Of a DNA stretch of 9,993 bases, positions 1 through 6,743 are shown piece after piece; positions within the stretch are counted from its first letter, which is position 1, and every line of letters begins with the position of its first letter. The translations under genes and the position numbers were made by a program. The notes under the pieces were generated by a model that was not told the origin of the DNA, searched no databases, and saw only the letters and a program-made list of their open reading frames with translations. Source of the DNA: CAYGZA01 sp964354135 (lineage in GTDB: Bacteria > Planctomycetota > Planctomycetia > Pirellulales > Thermoguttaceae); NCBI GenBank assembly GCA_964354135.1, contig CAYGZA010000252.1:1-9993 (forward strand), written 5' to 3'.

Positions 1-2189
1 ACGCGGTAGCGGATCAGCTCCTTGCACCTCGCGGCCGGACAGCGGCCGGCCAGGTGGGCCTCGTATTCCTCGCGGAAGTAGCGCAGGGTCGAAAGGACCG
101 GATTGGGGGCCGTCTTGCCCAGGCCGCACAGGCTGGACGCGCTGATCGTCCGGGCCAGTTGCTCCAGCTCGTCGAGGTCCTCGGGCCGGCCCTTGCCGGC
201 GGCGATGCGGTCGAGGATGTCGAGCATGCGCCGCGTGCCGATGCGGCAGAAGGTACACTTGCCGCACGACTGGTCCTGGGTGAAGCGGAGGAAATATCGG
301 GCGATGTCGACCATGCAGTCGGAGTCGTCCAGGACGACCATGCCTCCGGAGCCCATGATCGCGCCGGCCCGGGCGAGGGCTTCGTAGTCCACGGAGGTGT
401 CGGCCAGCTCGGCCGGGACGCACCCGCCGGAAGGGCCGCCGACCTGGACGGCCTTGAAGGTGCGGCCCTCGGCCACGCCGCCGCCGATCTCGTCGACGAT
501 CTGCCGGATGGTGATCCCCATGGGGACCTCGATCAGCCCGCCGCGGCGGACCTTGCCGGCTAGGGCAAAAACCTTAGTCCCCTTGCTCTCTTGGGTGCCC
601 ATCGCGGCGAAGGCCGCCGCCCCGTGGCGGAAGATCCAGGGGACGAGGGCGAGCGTCTCGACGTTGTTCACGAGCGTCGGCTTGTTCCACAGGCCGCGCT
701 CGGCCGGGTAGGGCGGCCGGAGCCGCGGCATCCCGCGGCGGCCCTCGAGCGAGGCCAGCAGGGCCGTCTCTTCGCCGCAGACGAACGCCCCCGCTCCCTC
801 CTTGACCGCCAGGTGCAGCCGGAAGCCGCTCCCCATCACCGAGTCGCCCAGGAGCCCGCGATCGGTCGAGCGCTTCAGGGCCTCCTCGATCCGCTCGACG
901 GCCAGCGGGTACTCGGCGCGGATGTAGAAGAAGCCTTGACGGGCCCCGACGGCCCGGGCGGCAATCGCAATCCCTTCGATGATCCGATAGGGGAAAGACT
1001 CCAAGAGCATACGGTCCATGAAGGCGCCGGGATCGCCCTCGTCGCCGTTGCAGATGACGTACTTGTCGGGGCCCTCGGCGGCTTGGACCTTGGCCCACTT
1101 GGTCCCGCTGGGGAAGCCGGCCCCGCCGCGGCCCCGCAGCCCGCTGGCCCGGATCTCCTCGACGAGCCGCTCCGGCGAGAGATCGCTCACGCAGCGCTTC
1201 AAGGCCGCGAAGCCGTCGTGGCGGAGGTACTCCTCCAGGTCGGTCGGGTCGATCTGCCCGCAATACTCGGTGGCCAGCCGGCGCTGCGGCCCCAGGAAGG
1301 CGCAAACCGGCGGATCGCGGACGTCGATCGCGTGGCGGGTGAGTTGGTCGCCGGGCTCGTCGGTGAGGAGCTTGTCCAAGAGCGACGCAGCCGCCTGCCC
1401 CATCCGCCGCACGATCCCCCGCGGCTGGAAGTGTCCCAGGACGATCGAGCGGACGGCGTCCGGGCGAACCCTGGCGAACAGCTTGTGCGGCCCGGACGGC
1501 GGGACGATTTCCACCAGCGGCGTCTGGTGGCACATCCCCACGCAGCCGACCCGCTTGACCGTCGCCGCGGCGCCGGTTTCGGCCAAGAGCTGCCCGATCG
1601 CCTGATGGACCTTGCCGCTCCCCTGGGCCACGCAGCAGGAGCCCAGCCCGATGCGGATCTCGCCCACCGGCCCGCGGGCCGCGGCAAGCGGGCGCCGGGC
1701 CGCCGGCTGTCCGTTCCGCTTCTGGCTCAGGAAGTCGGTCAGCACCTCGGGGACGATCTGGGGCGTCATGCGGCCGTAGGTCACCTGGTCGATCTGGAGC
1801 ACGGGGGCCAAGGTGCAGCAGCCGAGGCAGGCGATTTTCTGGACGGTGAAAAGCCCTTGGGCGTCGGTGTCCTGGCCGTCGGTCAGCTCCAGGCGCCGCT
1901 CCAGGGCCTCCTGGACCAACTGCGAGCCCTTGACGTGGCACGCCGTGCCGTGGCAAACCCTGACCAGGTGCCGGCCCACGGGGCGGTGCCGGAACTGCGT
2001 GTAGAAGGTCGAGACCCCCGCGATGCTGGCCGGGGTGATGTCCGTCAGCCGGCAGACCCGCTCAAGGGCCTCTTGGGGCAGATAGCGGTAGTGCTCCTGG
2101 ATCGCCTGCAAAATGGGGATCACCACCTCGGCGCCGCGGCCCAGACGCTCGACCGACTGATCGACGAAACTCAGGTCGAGATCGCTCAT
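1..2189 (-). CDS. NuoE-NuoF fusion, HydC/HydB-like NAD(P)H-dependent diaphorase subunit (3' end cut by window edge)
   Basis: This frame is open from the ATG at 2189 through the left edge, giving 729 visible residues and no stop. Residues 10-155 are NuoE-like: four-helix part, then a thioredoxin fold with [2Fe-2S] ligands C79, C84, C121 and C125. Residues 176-255 are a second thioredoxin-like [2Fe-2S] domain (C185 or C186, C216, C220), as at the N-terminus of HndC/HydB. The NuoF core follows: glycine-rich NADH/FMN motif GRGGAGFPSGTKW (353-365), NGDEGDPGAFMDR (381-393), an SLBB-like part near 540-600, and [4Fe-4S] ligands C642, C645, C648 and C688. C717 and C722 match the entry to the C-terminal ferredoxin domain of HydB-type proteins. 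Known family members oxidise or reduce NAD(P)H via FMN and pass electrons along Fe-S clusters to a hydrogenase or dehydrogenase partner. No upstream in-frame ATG precedes the stop at 2252-2250. The Shine-Dalgarno signal is weak. The partner enzyme is unseen, so hydrogenase versus formate dehydrogenase or another complex cannot be decided. Confidence 0.93.
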   Translation of the reverse strand, partial: MSDLDLSFVDQSVERLGRGAEVVIPILQAIQEHYRYLPQEALERVCRLTDITPASIAGVSTFYTQFRHRPVGRHLVRVCHGTACHVKGSQLVQEALERRLELTDGQDTDAQGLFTVQKIACLGCCTLAPVLQIDQVTYGRMTPQIVPEVLTDFLSQKRNGQPAARRPLAAARGPVGEIRIGLGSCCVAQGSGKVHQAIGQLLAETGAAATVKRVGCVGMCHQTPLVEIVPPSGPHKLFARVRPDAVRSIVLGHFQPRGIVRRMGQAAASLLDKLLTDEPGDQLTRHAIDVRDPPVCAFLGPQRRLATEYCGQIDPTDLEEYLRHDGFAALKRCVSDLSPERLVEEIRASGLRGRGGAGFPSGTKWAKVQAAEGPDKYVICNGDEGDPGAFMDRMLLESFPYRIIEGIAIAARAVGARQGFFYIRAEYPLAVERIEEALKRSTDRGLLGDSVMGSGFRLHLAVKEGAGAFVCGEETALLASLEGRRGMPRLRPPYPAERGLWNKPTLVNNVETLALVPWIFRHGAAAFAAMGTQESKGTKVFALAGKVRRGGLIEVPMGITIRQIVDEIGGGVAEGRTFKAVQVGGPSGGCVPAELADTSVDYEALARAGAIMGSGGMVVLDDSDCMVDIARYFLRFTQDQSCGKCTFCRIGTRRMLDILDRIAAGKGRPEDLDELEQLARTISASSLCGLGKTAPNPVLSTLRYFREEYEAHLAGRCPAARCKELIRYR

Positions 2190-2307
2190 CCTGGAATTGT
2201 ATCGCCGGGGAGGGAATTTTGGCAGGAAGGATTGTTGTAAATGGGAAGGTCACTCAAATGGGTGGTATGCGTGCAACCCGACGGCGGCTGTGCCATGCTT
2301 TCTCCCG

Positions 2308-4053
2308 CTACTTCTTACCGATGCAAAACAGACTCGTTTTTCCACGCAGGTAGATCCGGCCGTCCTGAAACGCAGGGCTGGCCGCGCAGGGCTCGCCGAG
2401 ATTGGCTTCGGACACTTTCTTGCAGCCGGTCGGGCCCGGCTCCAGGACAAACACCTTCCCTTCGTCGCTCACCAGATAGACGTACTTTCCCACCAGGCTC
2501 GGCGAGGCCTTGAAAGTGGCCTCGAAGTCCTGGAACCAGAGCTTCTTGCCTCCCTTGGCATCGTAGCAGGTCAGCGTCCCCGACGAGGTCAAGAGCAGGA
2601 GGTACTCCGGCGTGGCCAGCGGGCTGCACGTATCGGGCAGGTCGTCCTCGGCCGACCAGAGGACGTGGGTCCCGGTCACGTCCCCTTGGCCGTCCGGGCG
2701 GATGGCCGAGGCTTGTGGTTCGAAGGCCGTGTAAACTATCCCGCCTGCGAAGACCGGCGAGGGCGCCACGTCGCCGCGGAGACACTTGGCCCGCCAGATC
2801 TCCTCGCCGTCGGCCGGGCGATAGGCGATGACCCAGGGATTGGCGCCGGTGATGATTTGCTCCTGGCCGCCCGATTCGATGACGATCGGCGTACACCAGG
2901 AGCTGGGGACCTGGCGAGGCTTCTCCCAAACGGGATCGCCGGTCTGCGCGTCGAGGGCCATGAGTCTCGATTTGCCCTCCTTCGCCGTCCCGTGATCGAG
3001 TTGGACAATGAGCAGGTTGCGCCACATCGCCAGCGACGTGGCGTGCCCATAGGAGTTTTGCGGGATCCCAAGACTCTTGCTCCAGACCAGCTTTCCGGCG
3101 AAATCGAAGGCGGCCAGGTCCCCGATGCCGAACCAGGCGTACACGCGGCGGCCGTCGGTCGCCGGCGTGGGAGAGGCGAACCCGGTGTCGGCGTTGATCT
3201 CGGGCGGCTTGGCCTTGCCGGCGGCCGTGGCCGGCATCTCCTGTTGCCAGAGGAGGCTCCCGGTGGCCGTGTCGAAGCAGTAGACCTGCCGGGCCTGCTC
3301 CGTGGCCCCGGTCAGGAAGATGCGATCGTTCCAAACCACCGGCGAGCTGTTTCCCTCCAGGGGCACGGCGGTTTTCCAGACGATCCCCTCGCCTTTCGCG
3401 GCGTCCCAGGTGGTGGGAACGTTGTCGTACGCCGAGATGCCCAGTCCTCCGGGCCCGCGGAAACAGGGCCAGTTCTTGGCGATTTCCTCCCGGGTGGGCC
3501 AATCGCCCTCGGCGCCCCCGGGGGGCGGCAACGGCGATTCCGTCAGCGCGCTGTGGACGCTCGTGCTCAGCGCGACCGCCGCGGCGACCAGCAGCACCGC
3601 CAGGGTCGCCACGGCCCAGCGGGCGTGCCGGGTCATGGGCGTTTCGGTGTCTCGGACGGTCGGCGACACCTCGGGCATGGGAAGCCTCCGCCGCAGCGTG
3701 GCAGCCGTGCGCACGGCGATCAGGAAGACCGCCATCCCGCCCAACAGCAGCCAGCCGCCCGCCGCCGCGAGACGCCGCTGGCGGAAGTAGGCCCGCCGCA
3801 GTTGGAGATCCATCTCCCGAATCCGCGCTTTGAGATCTTCATCTTCCGGGCCGGCGACCAGTTGGGCCTTCAGCTCTTTGAATTCCTCGGTGTTCAGCGG
3901 GTCCTTGGCCAGGCGCTGGGCGTAGTCCCAGGCCATGAGCGCCACCACCGCGAGAACGAAGACCCCGGCGAGCGCGGCGGTCCAAACCGCCGCCCGCGCC
4001 CACGCCTCGCGGCGGCCGGCAAGATCGTTCGTGCTCGCGGGATGCACCGTCAT
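2308..4053 (-). CDS. membrane-anchored PQQ-like beta-propeller repeat protein
   Basis: The protein has 581 residues. Three hydrophobic segments lie near residues 21-43, 97-117 and 146-168, with a charged, probably helical stretch between the first two (about 50-95). The rest is a predicted periplasmic beta-propeller that opens with WPCFRGPGGLG (195-205). It contains repeated blade motifs of the PQQ_2 type: DTATGSLLWQ (261), DFAGKLVWS (317), DAQTGDPVWE (368), RPADGEEIWR (412) and YDAKGGKKLW (497). No CxxCH haem motif is present, and I cannot show that PQQ is bound; many such proteins are structural or of unknown function. The start is well fixed: TGA is in frame three codons upstream, and AAGGAG sits at 4072-4067, 13 nt before the ATG. 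The NuoE-NuoF gene follows 118 bp downstream on the same strand, so co-transcription is possible but not shown. Confidence 0.9.
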   Translation of the reverse strand: MTVHPASTNDLAGRREAWARAAVWTAALAGVFVLAVVALMAWDYAQRLAKDPLNTEEFKELKAQLVAGPEDEDLKARIREMDLQLRRAYFRQRRLAAAGGWLLLGGMAVFLIAVRTAATLRRRLPMPEVSPTVRDTETPMTRHARWAVATLAVLLVAAAVALSTSVHSALTESPLPPPGGAEGDWPTREEIAKNWPCFRGPGGLGISAYDNVPTTWDAAKGEGIVWKTAVPLEGNSSPVVWNDRIFLTGATEQARQVYCFDTATGSLLWQQEMPATAAGKAKPPEINADTGFASPTPATDGRRVYAWFGIGDLAAFDFAGKLVWSKSLGIPQNSYGHATSLAMWRNLLIVQLDHGTAKEGKSRLMALDAQTGDPVWEKPRQVPSSWCTPIVIESGGQEQIITGANPWVIAYRPADGEEIWRAKCLRGDVAPSPVFAGGIVYTAFEPQASAIRPDGQGDVTGTHVLWSAEDDLPDTCSPLATPEYLLLLTSSGTLTCYDAKGGKKLWFQDFEATFKASPSLVGKYVYLVSDEGKVFVLEPGPTGCKKVSEANLGEPCAASPAFQDGRIYLRGKTSLFCIGKK

Positions 4054-4072
4054 GGGAACTCAATCGCTCCTT

Positions 4073-4085
4073 CGGGAGGGCGAGG
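4073..4085 (+). repeat. short copy of dispersed G-rich repeat core
   Basis: CGGGAGGGCGAGG here is identical to the cores at 4121-4133 and 9930-9942. Only the core is shared; the flanks differ. It lies immediately upstream of the Shine-Dalgarno sequence of the PQQ-like gene, so it may be part of that gene's leader. Confidence 0.6.
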
Positions 4086-4098
4086 AAGAAGGAAAAGC

Positions 4099-4135
4099 AC
4101 TAAATGGGGTCTGGCGATCTCGGGAGGGCGAGGCT
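4099..4135 (+). repeat. dispersed repeat, copy A
   Basis: This 37-bp segment matches 9908-9944 at 31 of 37 positions without gaps. It runs from ACTAAATGGGG to the shared core CGGGAGGGCGAGGCT. It is followed by a small inverted repeat (AGGCT at 4131-4135, AGCCT at 4144-4148). No coding frame explains the conservation. Two such copies about 5.8 kb apart suggest a family spread through the genome. Confidence 0.65.
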
Positions 4136-4177
4136 GTCTATTGAGCCTCAGAAAAGTAATGCCGCCACCTCATTTCA

Positions 4178-4229
4178 GAGCCGGGGCGTGTCGCCCCGGC
4201 ACAACCACCGGGCCGACACGGCCCGGCTC
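4178..4229. repeat. REP-like element: two inverted GC-rich hairpins
   Basis: The first hairpin has a perfect 9-bp stem (GCCGGGGCG 4180-4188, CGCCCCGGC 4192-4200) and loop TGT. The second has a perfect 8-bp stem (CCGGGCCG 4208-4215, CGGCCCGG 4219-4226) and loop ACA. Read on opposite strands they are copies of each other: both begin GAGCCGGG (4178-4185 and the complement of 4222-4229) and differ by one stem base pair that is swapped on both sides. Paired inverted palindromes are typical of REP/BIME-type elements. A bidirectional terminator is possible but no T-tract follows. Confidence 0.7.
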
Positions 4230-4294
4230 GGATTCCTCGACACAACGTTACTTCCCTGAGGGTCAATAGCAAGGCGGGCCGTGCATTTCAGATT

Positions 4295-4352
4295 ACCAGG
4301 GGAGAGGCGGCGGAGCAAGGCAAAAGCCCGCCGGCGGCTTCTCTTCCCCGGT
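4295..4352 (+). promoter_or_regulatory. possible structured leader upstream of pyrE
   Basis: The arms ACCAGGGGAGAG (4295-4306) and CTCTTCCCCGGT (4341-4352) pair at 10 Watson-Crick positions plus one G-U, with a single A-C mismatch. Inside, GGCGG (4309-4313) can pair with CCGCC (4328-4332), or GGC-AAAA-GCC (4319-4328) can form instead. No T-tract follows, so it is not a standard intrinsic terminator. Whether it is transcribed with pyrE is unknown. Confidence 0.3.
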
Positions 4353-4414
4353 CCCCTTCCGCAGATGCCCGTCGCGTGGTATAGGTGGGGCGGACTTATC
4401 TCCGCTCCGGCTGC

Positions 4415-4420
4415 AAGGAT
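4415..4420 (+). promoter_or_regulatory. ribosome binding site for pyrE
   Basis: AAGGAT lies 7 nt upstream of the ATG at 4428. It decides the start, because the frame stays open upstream as far as a GTG at 4281 and would otherwise add 49 residues unlike any PyrE. Confidence 0.6.
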
Positions 4421-4427
4421 CCCGCCC

Positions 4428-4988
4428 ATGTACGATCGCGACGCACTCGCGGCCCTGATCCGGCAAAGGGCCCTCAAGTTCGGCAACTTCACCCTCACGT
4501 CGGGGAAGAAGGCCACCTATTACCTCGACGGGAAACAGGTCACGCTGGAACCCAACGGCGCCCGGTTGGTTGCCGAGGGGATCCTGGACCTGCTGAACAA
4601 GGAGGCTCGCTTTCCTGACGCGGTCGGCGGGATGGCGATCGGCGCGGACCCGATCACTGCCGCCGTGGTCACGATGTCGGCGGTGCGGGGAACGCCCCTG
4701 CGCGGCTTCATGATCCGCAAGGAGCCCAAGGGCCACGGGACCAATCAGTACGTCGAGGGGCCCGTGCAGCCCGGGGACGAGGTGGCGATCGTCGAAGACG
4801 TGGTGACGACGGGCGGATCGTCGCTGGCGGCCGTCGAGCGGGCCGAGGGTTTCGGGCTGAAGGTGGTCCGGATCGTCGGCATCATCGATCGCCTGGAAGG
4901 CGGCGCCGGGGCGTTTGCCGAGCGCGGCTATCCATTCTCCAGTCTGTTTACCATCCGCGATTTCGGCGTCCAGCCGCCGGCCGGGTGA
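4428..4988 (+). CDS. pyrE: orotate phosphoribosyltransferase
   Basis: This 186-residue protein is of normal length for PyrE, the cytoplasmic enzyme that joins orotate and PRPP to give orotidine 5'-phosphate in de novo pyrimidine synthesis. Visible family features are the N-terminal FGNFTLTSGKKATYYLDGK segment (18-36), GADPIT (72-77), the catalytic-loop region IRKEPKGHGT (96-105) and the PRPP-binding motif IVEDVVTTGGSS (121-132). The start at 4428 is chosen because homology begins at once (DALAALIRQRALKFG) and AAGGAT precedes it. The gene stands alone: no other pyr gene is visible, the left neighbour is divergent and the right neighbour convergent. It may be controlled from the repeat-rich region upstream. 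Confidence 0.96.
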   Translation: MYDRDALAALIRQRALKFGNFTLTSGKKATYYLDGKQVTLEPNGARLVAEGILDLLNKEARFPDAVGGMAIGADPITAAVVTMSAVRGTPLRGFMIRKEPKGHGTNQYVEGPVQPGDEVAIVEDVVTTGGSSLAAVERAEGFGLKVVRIVGIIDRLEGGAGAFAERGYPFSSLFTIRDFGVQPPAG

Positions 4989-5071
4989 GCCTTGGGACTC
5001 GTTTCCACGCCCGAAATCCAGCAGAAGCGCCCCTGCGAGTCCTCACCAAGACCGCACATCCTTGCCAAAGT

Positions 5072-5107
5072 CCTCCCTTTCCCCATTTCCCCTTTTCTTT
5101 CTCCTCA
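5072..5107 (+). other. polypyrimidine tract between convergent genes
   Basis: Thirty-five of 36 bases are pyrimidines, interrupted only by A5086, in the 162-bp gap between the pyrE and TolC-type 3' ends. The part around A5086 is nearly mirror-symmetric. I see no clear hairpin terminator for either gene in this gap. Confidence 0.5.
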
Positions 5108-5150
5108 CGGCACGTCTCCGAAGGCTCTCCGGGGCCACAATAGCGGCTCG

Positions 5151-6467
5151 TCATTCCGCCGCAATGCCGAGCGGCTTCGGTTGACCTTGGAGTCCGCCGC
5201 CAAGCAGGAATCCGTCGATCGCCACGCGGCTGGTCCGCAGTTGCCGCAGGGCCTCAAGAAAGGAAAGCTGGGCGTTGAAGTAGGTCCGCTGGGAGGTCAG
5301 AATCGCGATGTAGCCGATCTCGCGTTGCTTGTACGCGCCGCGGAGCAGATCCAACGAGGTTTCCGCGTTCGGCAGAATGCTGGCCCGGTAGGCTTCGACC
5401 TGCTGTTGGGCCTCCGCGTAGCGCTGGAACGCCGCCGCAAGCCGCTCCTGAAGCTCCAGCTCCACGCGGCGGACCTCGTTCTCGGCGGCGACGAGTTCCG
5501 CCTGGGCCCTGGCGATGTTCCCCTGGTTCCGGTTCAGTAGCGGCAACGGCAGGGCGATCTGCACCCTAGCCAGGTCGTACCCCGACGCGTTGTCATGGAG
5601 AACGCCTGCTTCCAGCGCGACGTTCGGCACCCTTTGGGCGCATTGCCGGGCGACCGCATAGCGGGCCCGCCCGACGCCGGCCTGCGCCGCCGCCAGCTCG
5701 GGGCTCTCGGCAAGAAGCCGCTCCAAAGCCCCCTCCCACGACAGGTCGGCCGCTTTCTCCTCCAGATCGCCGGTCAGTTTCTCGGACGGCATGTTCGGCC
5801 GTCCGAGCACGGCCGTCAGTCGCCGCCACGCCGACTGGCGGCGATTGCGGGCGTTTTGAAGCTTCAGCCGGGTTGTATCGGCTTCCACGTGGGCCTCCAG
5901 CACGTCGACGCGGCTGACTTCCTGGGCCGCCAACAGTTGTTCGGCAGCCTTCAGGCCCTCTTCGCTGATCTTGACCAACCGCTCGGTCAACTCGACGGCA
6001 CGCTGGGCCGCAAGGACCTCCCAGTAGCCGGTGCGGACGTCGTTGAGCACGCGGTGCTGCTGCGCCTGGAAGTCCTCCTCGGATTGTCGGACCTCGTGGG
6101 CGGCGACCGCACGGTCCAAACCCAGCTTTCCAGCCGTGACGAGCTCCTGGCCGATAAACCCACCTTGTTGCCCCGCCTTCCCGGACTGACCGACCTCCTC
6201 CCCCTGATAGCCGATCACGGGATTAGGATATAATCCGGCTTGAAGCCGCTTGCCGCGCGCGGCCTCGACGCGTGCCGCCGCCTGCCGGAGCGTGGGATTC
6301 TCTTCCAGGGCGATGGCCTCTAACTCGGCGAGGGTCAACCCGGGCAGAGGCGCCGCAGGGGAGGCCGCGGACGGCGCCCCCGGCGGTGGGTCCGCCCAAG
6401 CCTGGTTTTCCTCTCGGCCGGCCGGGAGCACTAGTAGCAATACGACCGCGAACAGGTAGAATCTCAT
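5151..6467 (-). CDS. TolC/CzcC-family outer-membrane efflux protein
   Basis: This 438-residue protein fits the outer-membrane efflux factor family, which forms trimeric outer-membrane channels working with an inner-membrane pump and a periplasmic adaptor. The N-terminus looks like a signal peptide (hydrophobic 3-15, possible cleavage after AWA at 23-25) followed by a Pro/Ala-rich linker. Two OEP repeats follow, from about 44 to 235 and from 250 to 425. Recognisable pieces are LTLAELEAIALEENPTLRQA (44-63), PNPVIGYQGEEVG (81-93), QELVTAGKLGLDR (107-119) and, in the second repeat, LNRNQGNIARAQAEL and GYIAILTSQRTYFNAQLSFL. These are closest to CzcC-type metal-efflux members, but substrate cannot be read from sequence. 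The start is fixed by TGA directly before the ATG; GAGGGG lies about 8-10 nt upstream. No pump or adaptor gene lies in the window. Confidence 0.93.
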   Translation of the reverse strand: MRFYLFAVVLLLVLPAGREENQAWADPPPGAPSAASPAAPLPGLTLAELEAIALEENPTLRQAAARVEAARGKRLQAGLYPNPVIGYQGEEVGQSGKAGQQGGFIGQELVTAGKLGLDRAVAAHEVRQSEEDFQAQQHRVLNDVRTGYWEVLAAQRAVELTERLVKISEEGLKAAEQLLAAQEVSRVDVLEAHVEADTTRLKLQNARNRRQSAWRRLTAVLGRPNMPSEKLTGDLEEKAADLSWEGALERLLAESPELAAAQAGVGRARYAVARQCAQRVPNVALEAGVLHDNASGYDLARVQIALPLPLLNRNQGNIARAQAELVAAENEVRRVELELQERLAAAFQRYAEAQQQVEAYRASILPNAETSLDLLRGAYKQREIGYIAILTSQRTYFNAQLSFLEALRQLRTSRVAIDGFLLGGGLQGQPKPLGIAAE

Positions 6468-6743
6468 TCAACGAGCCCCCCTCGCATGTCCGGTGGCGAC
6501 ACCCGGTCCCGTCACGCCGTTGGTCCAGGGTGTGCCGATATCGGTTTTGTCGGAAAAGAGGATTATCGGGGTTGAACCGATTGGCCTGGCCCCGGCCGAT
6601 ATGGGCGACTTTACGAGGAGGTATCCGGTCAGCCTGGTATCTTGGGCAATCTTGAGGGAATGGGTTCGGTTTACAGGGTCGGCTCACGCCCAAGTGCTGA
6701 GCACCGAGACCGTTGACCGGCCCAAACGCACGGAGCGTCCCAG
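6468..6743. other. divergent promoter region, TolC-type gene / MG2 gene
   Basis: This 276-bp gap separates two divergent genes and must hold both starts of transcription. No confident -35/-10 pair is seen. It contains a 10-bp palindrome CCGATATCGG (6535-6544), a looser inverted repeat ATCGGTT/AACCGAT (6540-6546 and 6575-6581) and the palindrome GTGCT-g-AGCAC (6694-6704). These are candidate operator sites by position only. Open frames crossing it are shadows. Confidence 0.5.

Larger units (their letters stand above)
4054..4427. other. divergent intergenic region with repeats
   Basis: This 374-bp gap lies between the PQQ-like gene (leftward) and pyrE (rightward). I see no credible gene in it. 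It must hold the promoters of both genes, but no convincing -35/-10 pair could be picked by eye; TATAGG at about 4380-4385 is only a weak -10 candidate for pyrE. The space is largely filled by two copies of a G-rich repeat, a pair of inverted hairpins and a further hairpin nearer pyrE, listed separately. Confidence 0.7.

Noticed and set aside
591..2240. A 549-residue open frame on the plus strand, and a 460-residue one on the minus strand at 574-1956
   Set aside because: Both are out-of-frame shadows of the NuoE-NuoF gene. Their translations are Arg/Gly/Ala/Pro-rich with no domain motifs, while the true minus frame has all expected cofactor motifs.
4180..4226. Hairpins as a CRISPR array or standard terminators
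   Set aside because: Only two inverted units occur with no regular spacers, and no T-tract follows either hairpin.
2197..4269. A 690-residue open frame on the plus strand
   Set aside because: It is antisense to the PQQ-like gene, with low-complexity composition and no recognisable domain; it arises from high GC at third positions.
4281..4427. An upstream GTG start that would extend pyrE by 49 residues
   Set aside because: The extension is Arg/Pro-rich, lies over a predicted hairpin and is not a PyrE feature; the ATG at 4428 has a proper ribosome binding site.
6223..6693. A 156-residue minus-strand open frame crossing the TolC-type gene start
   Set aside because: It overlaps the signal-peptide region of the TolC-type gene in another frame and resembles no known protein.
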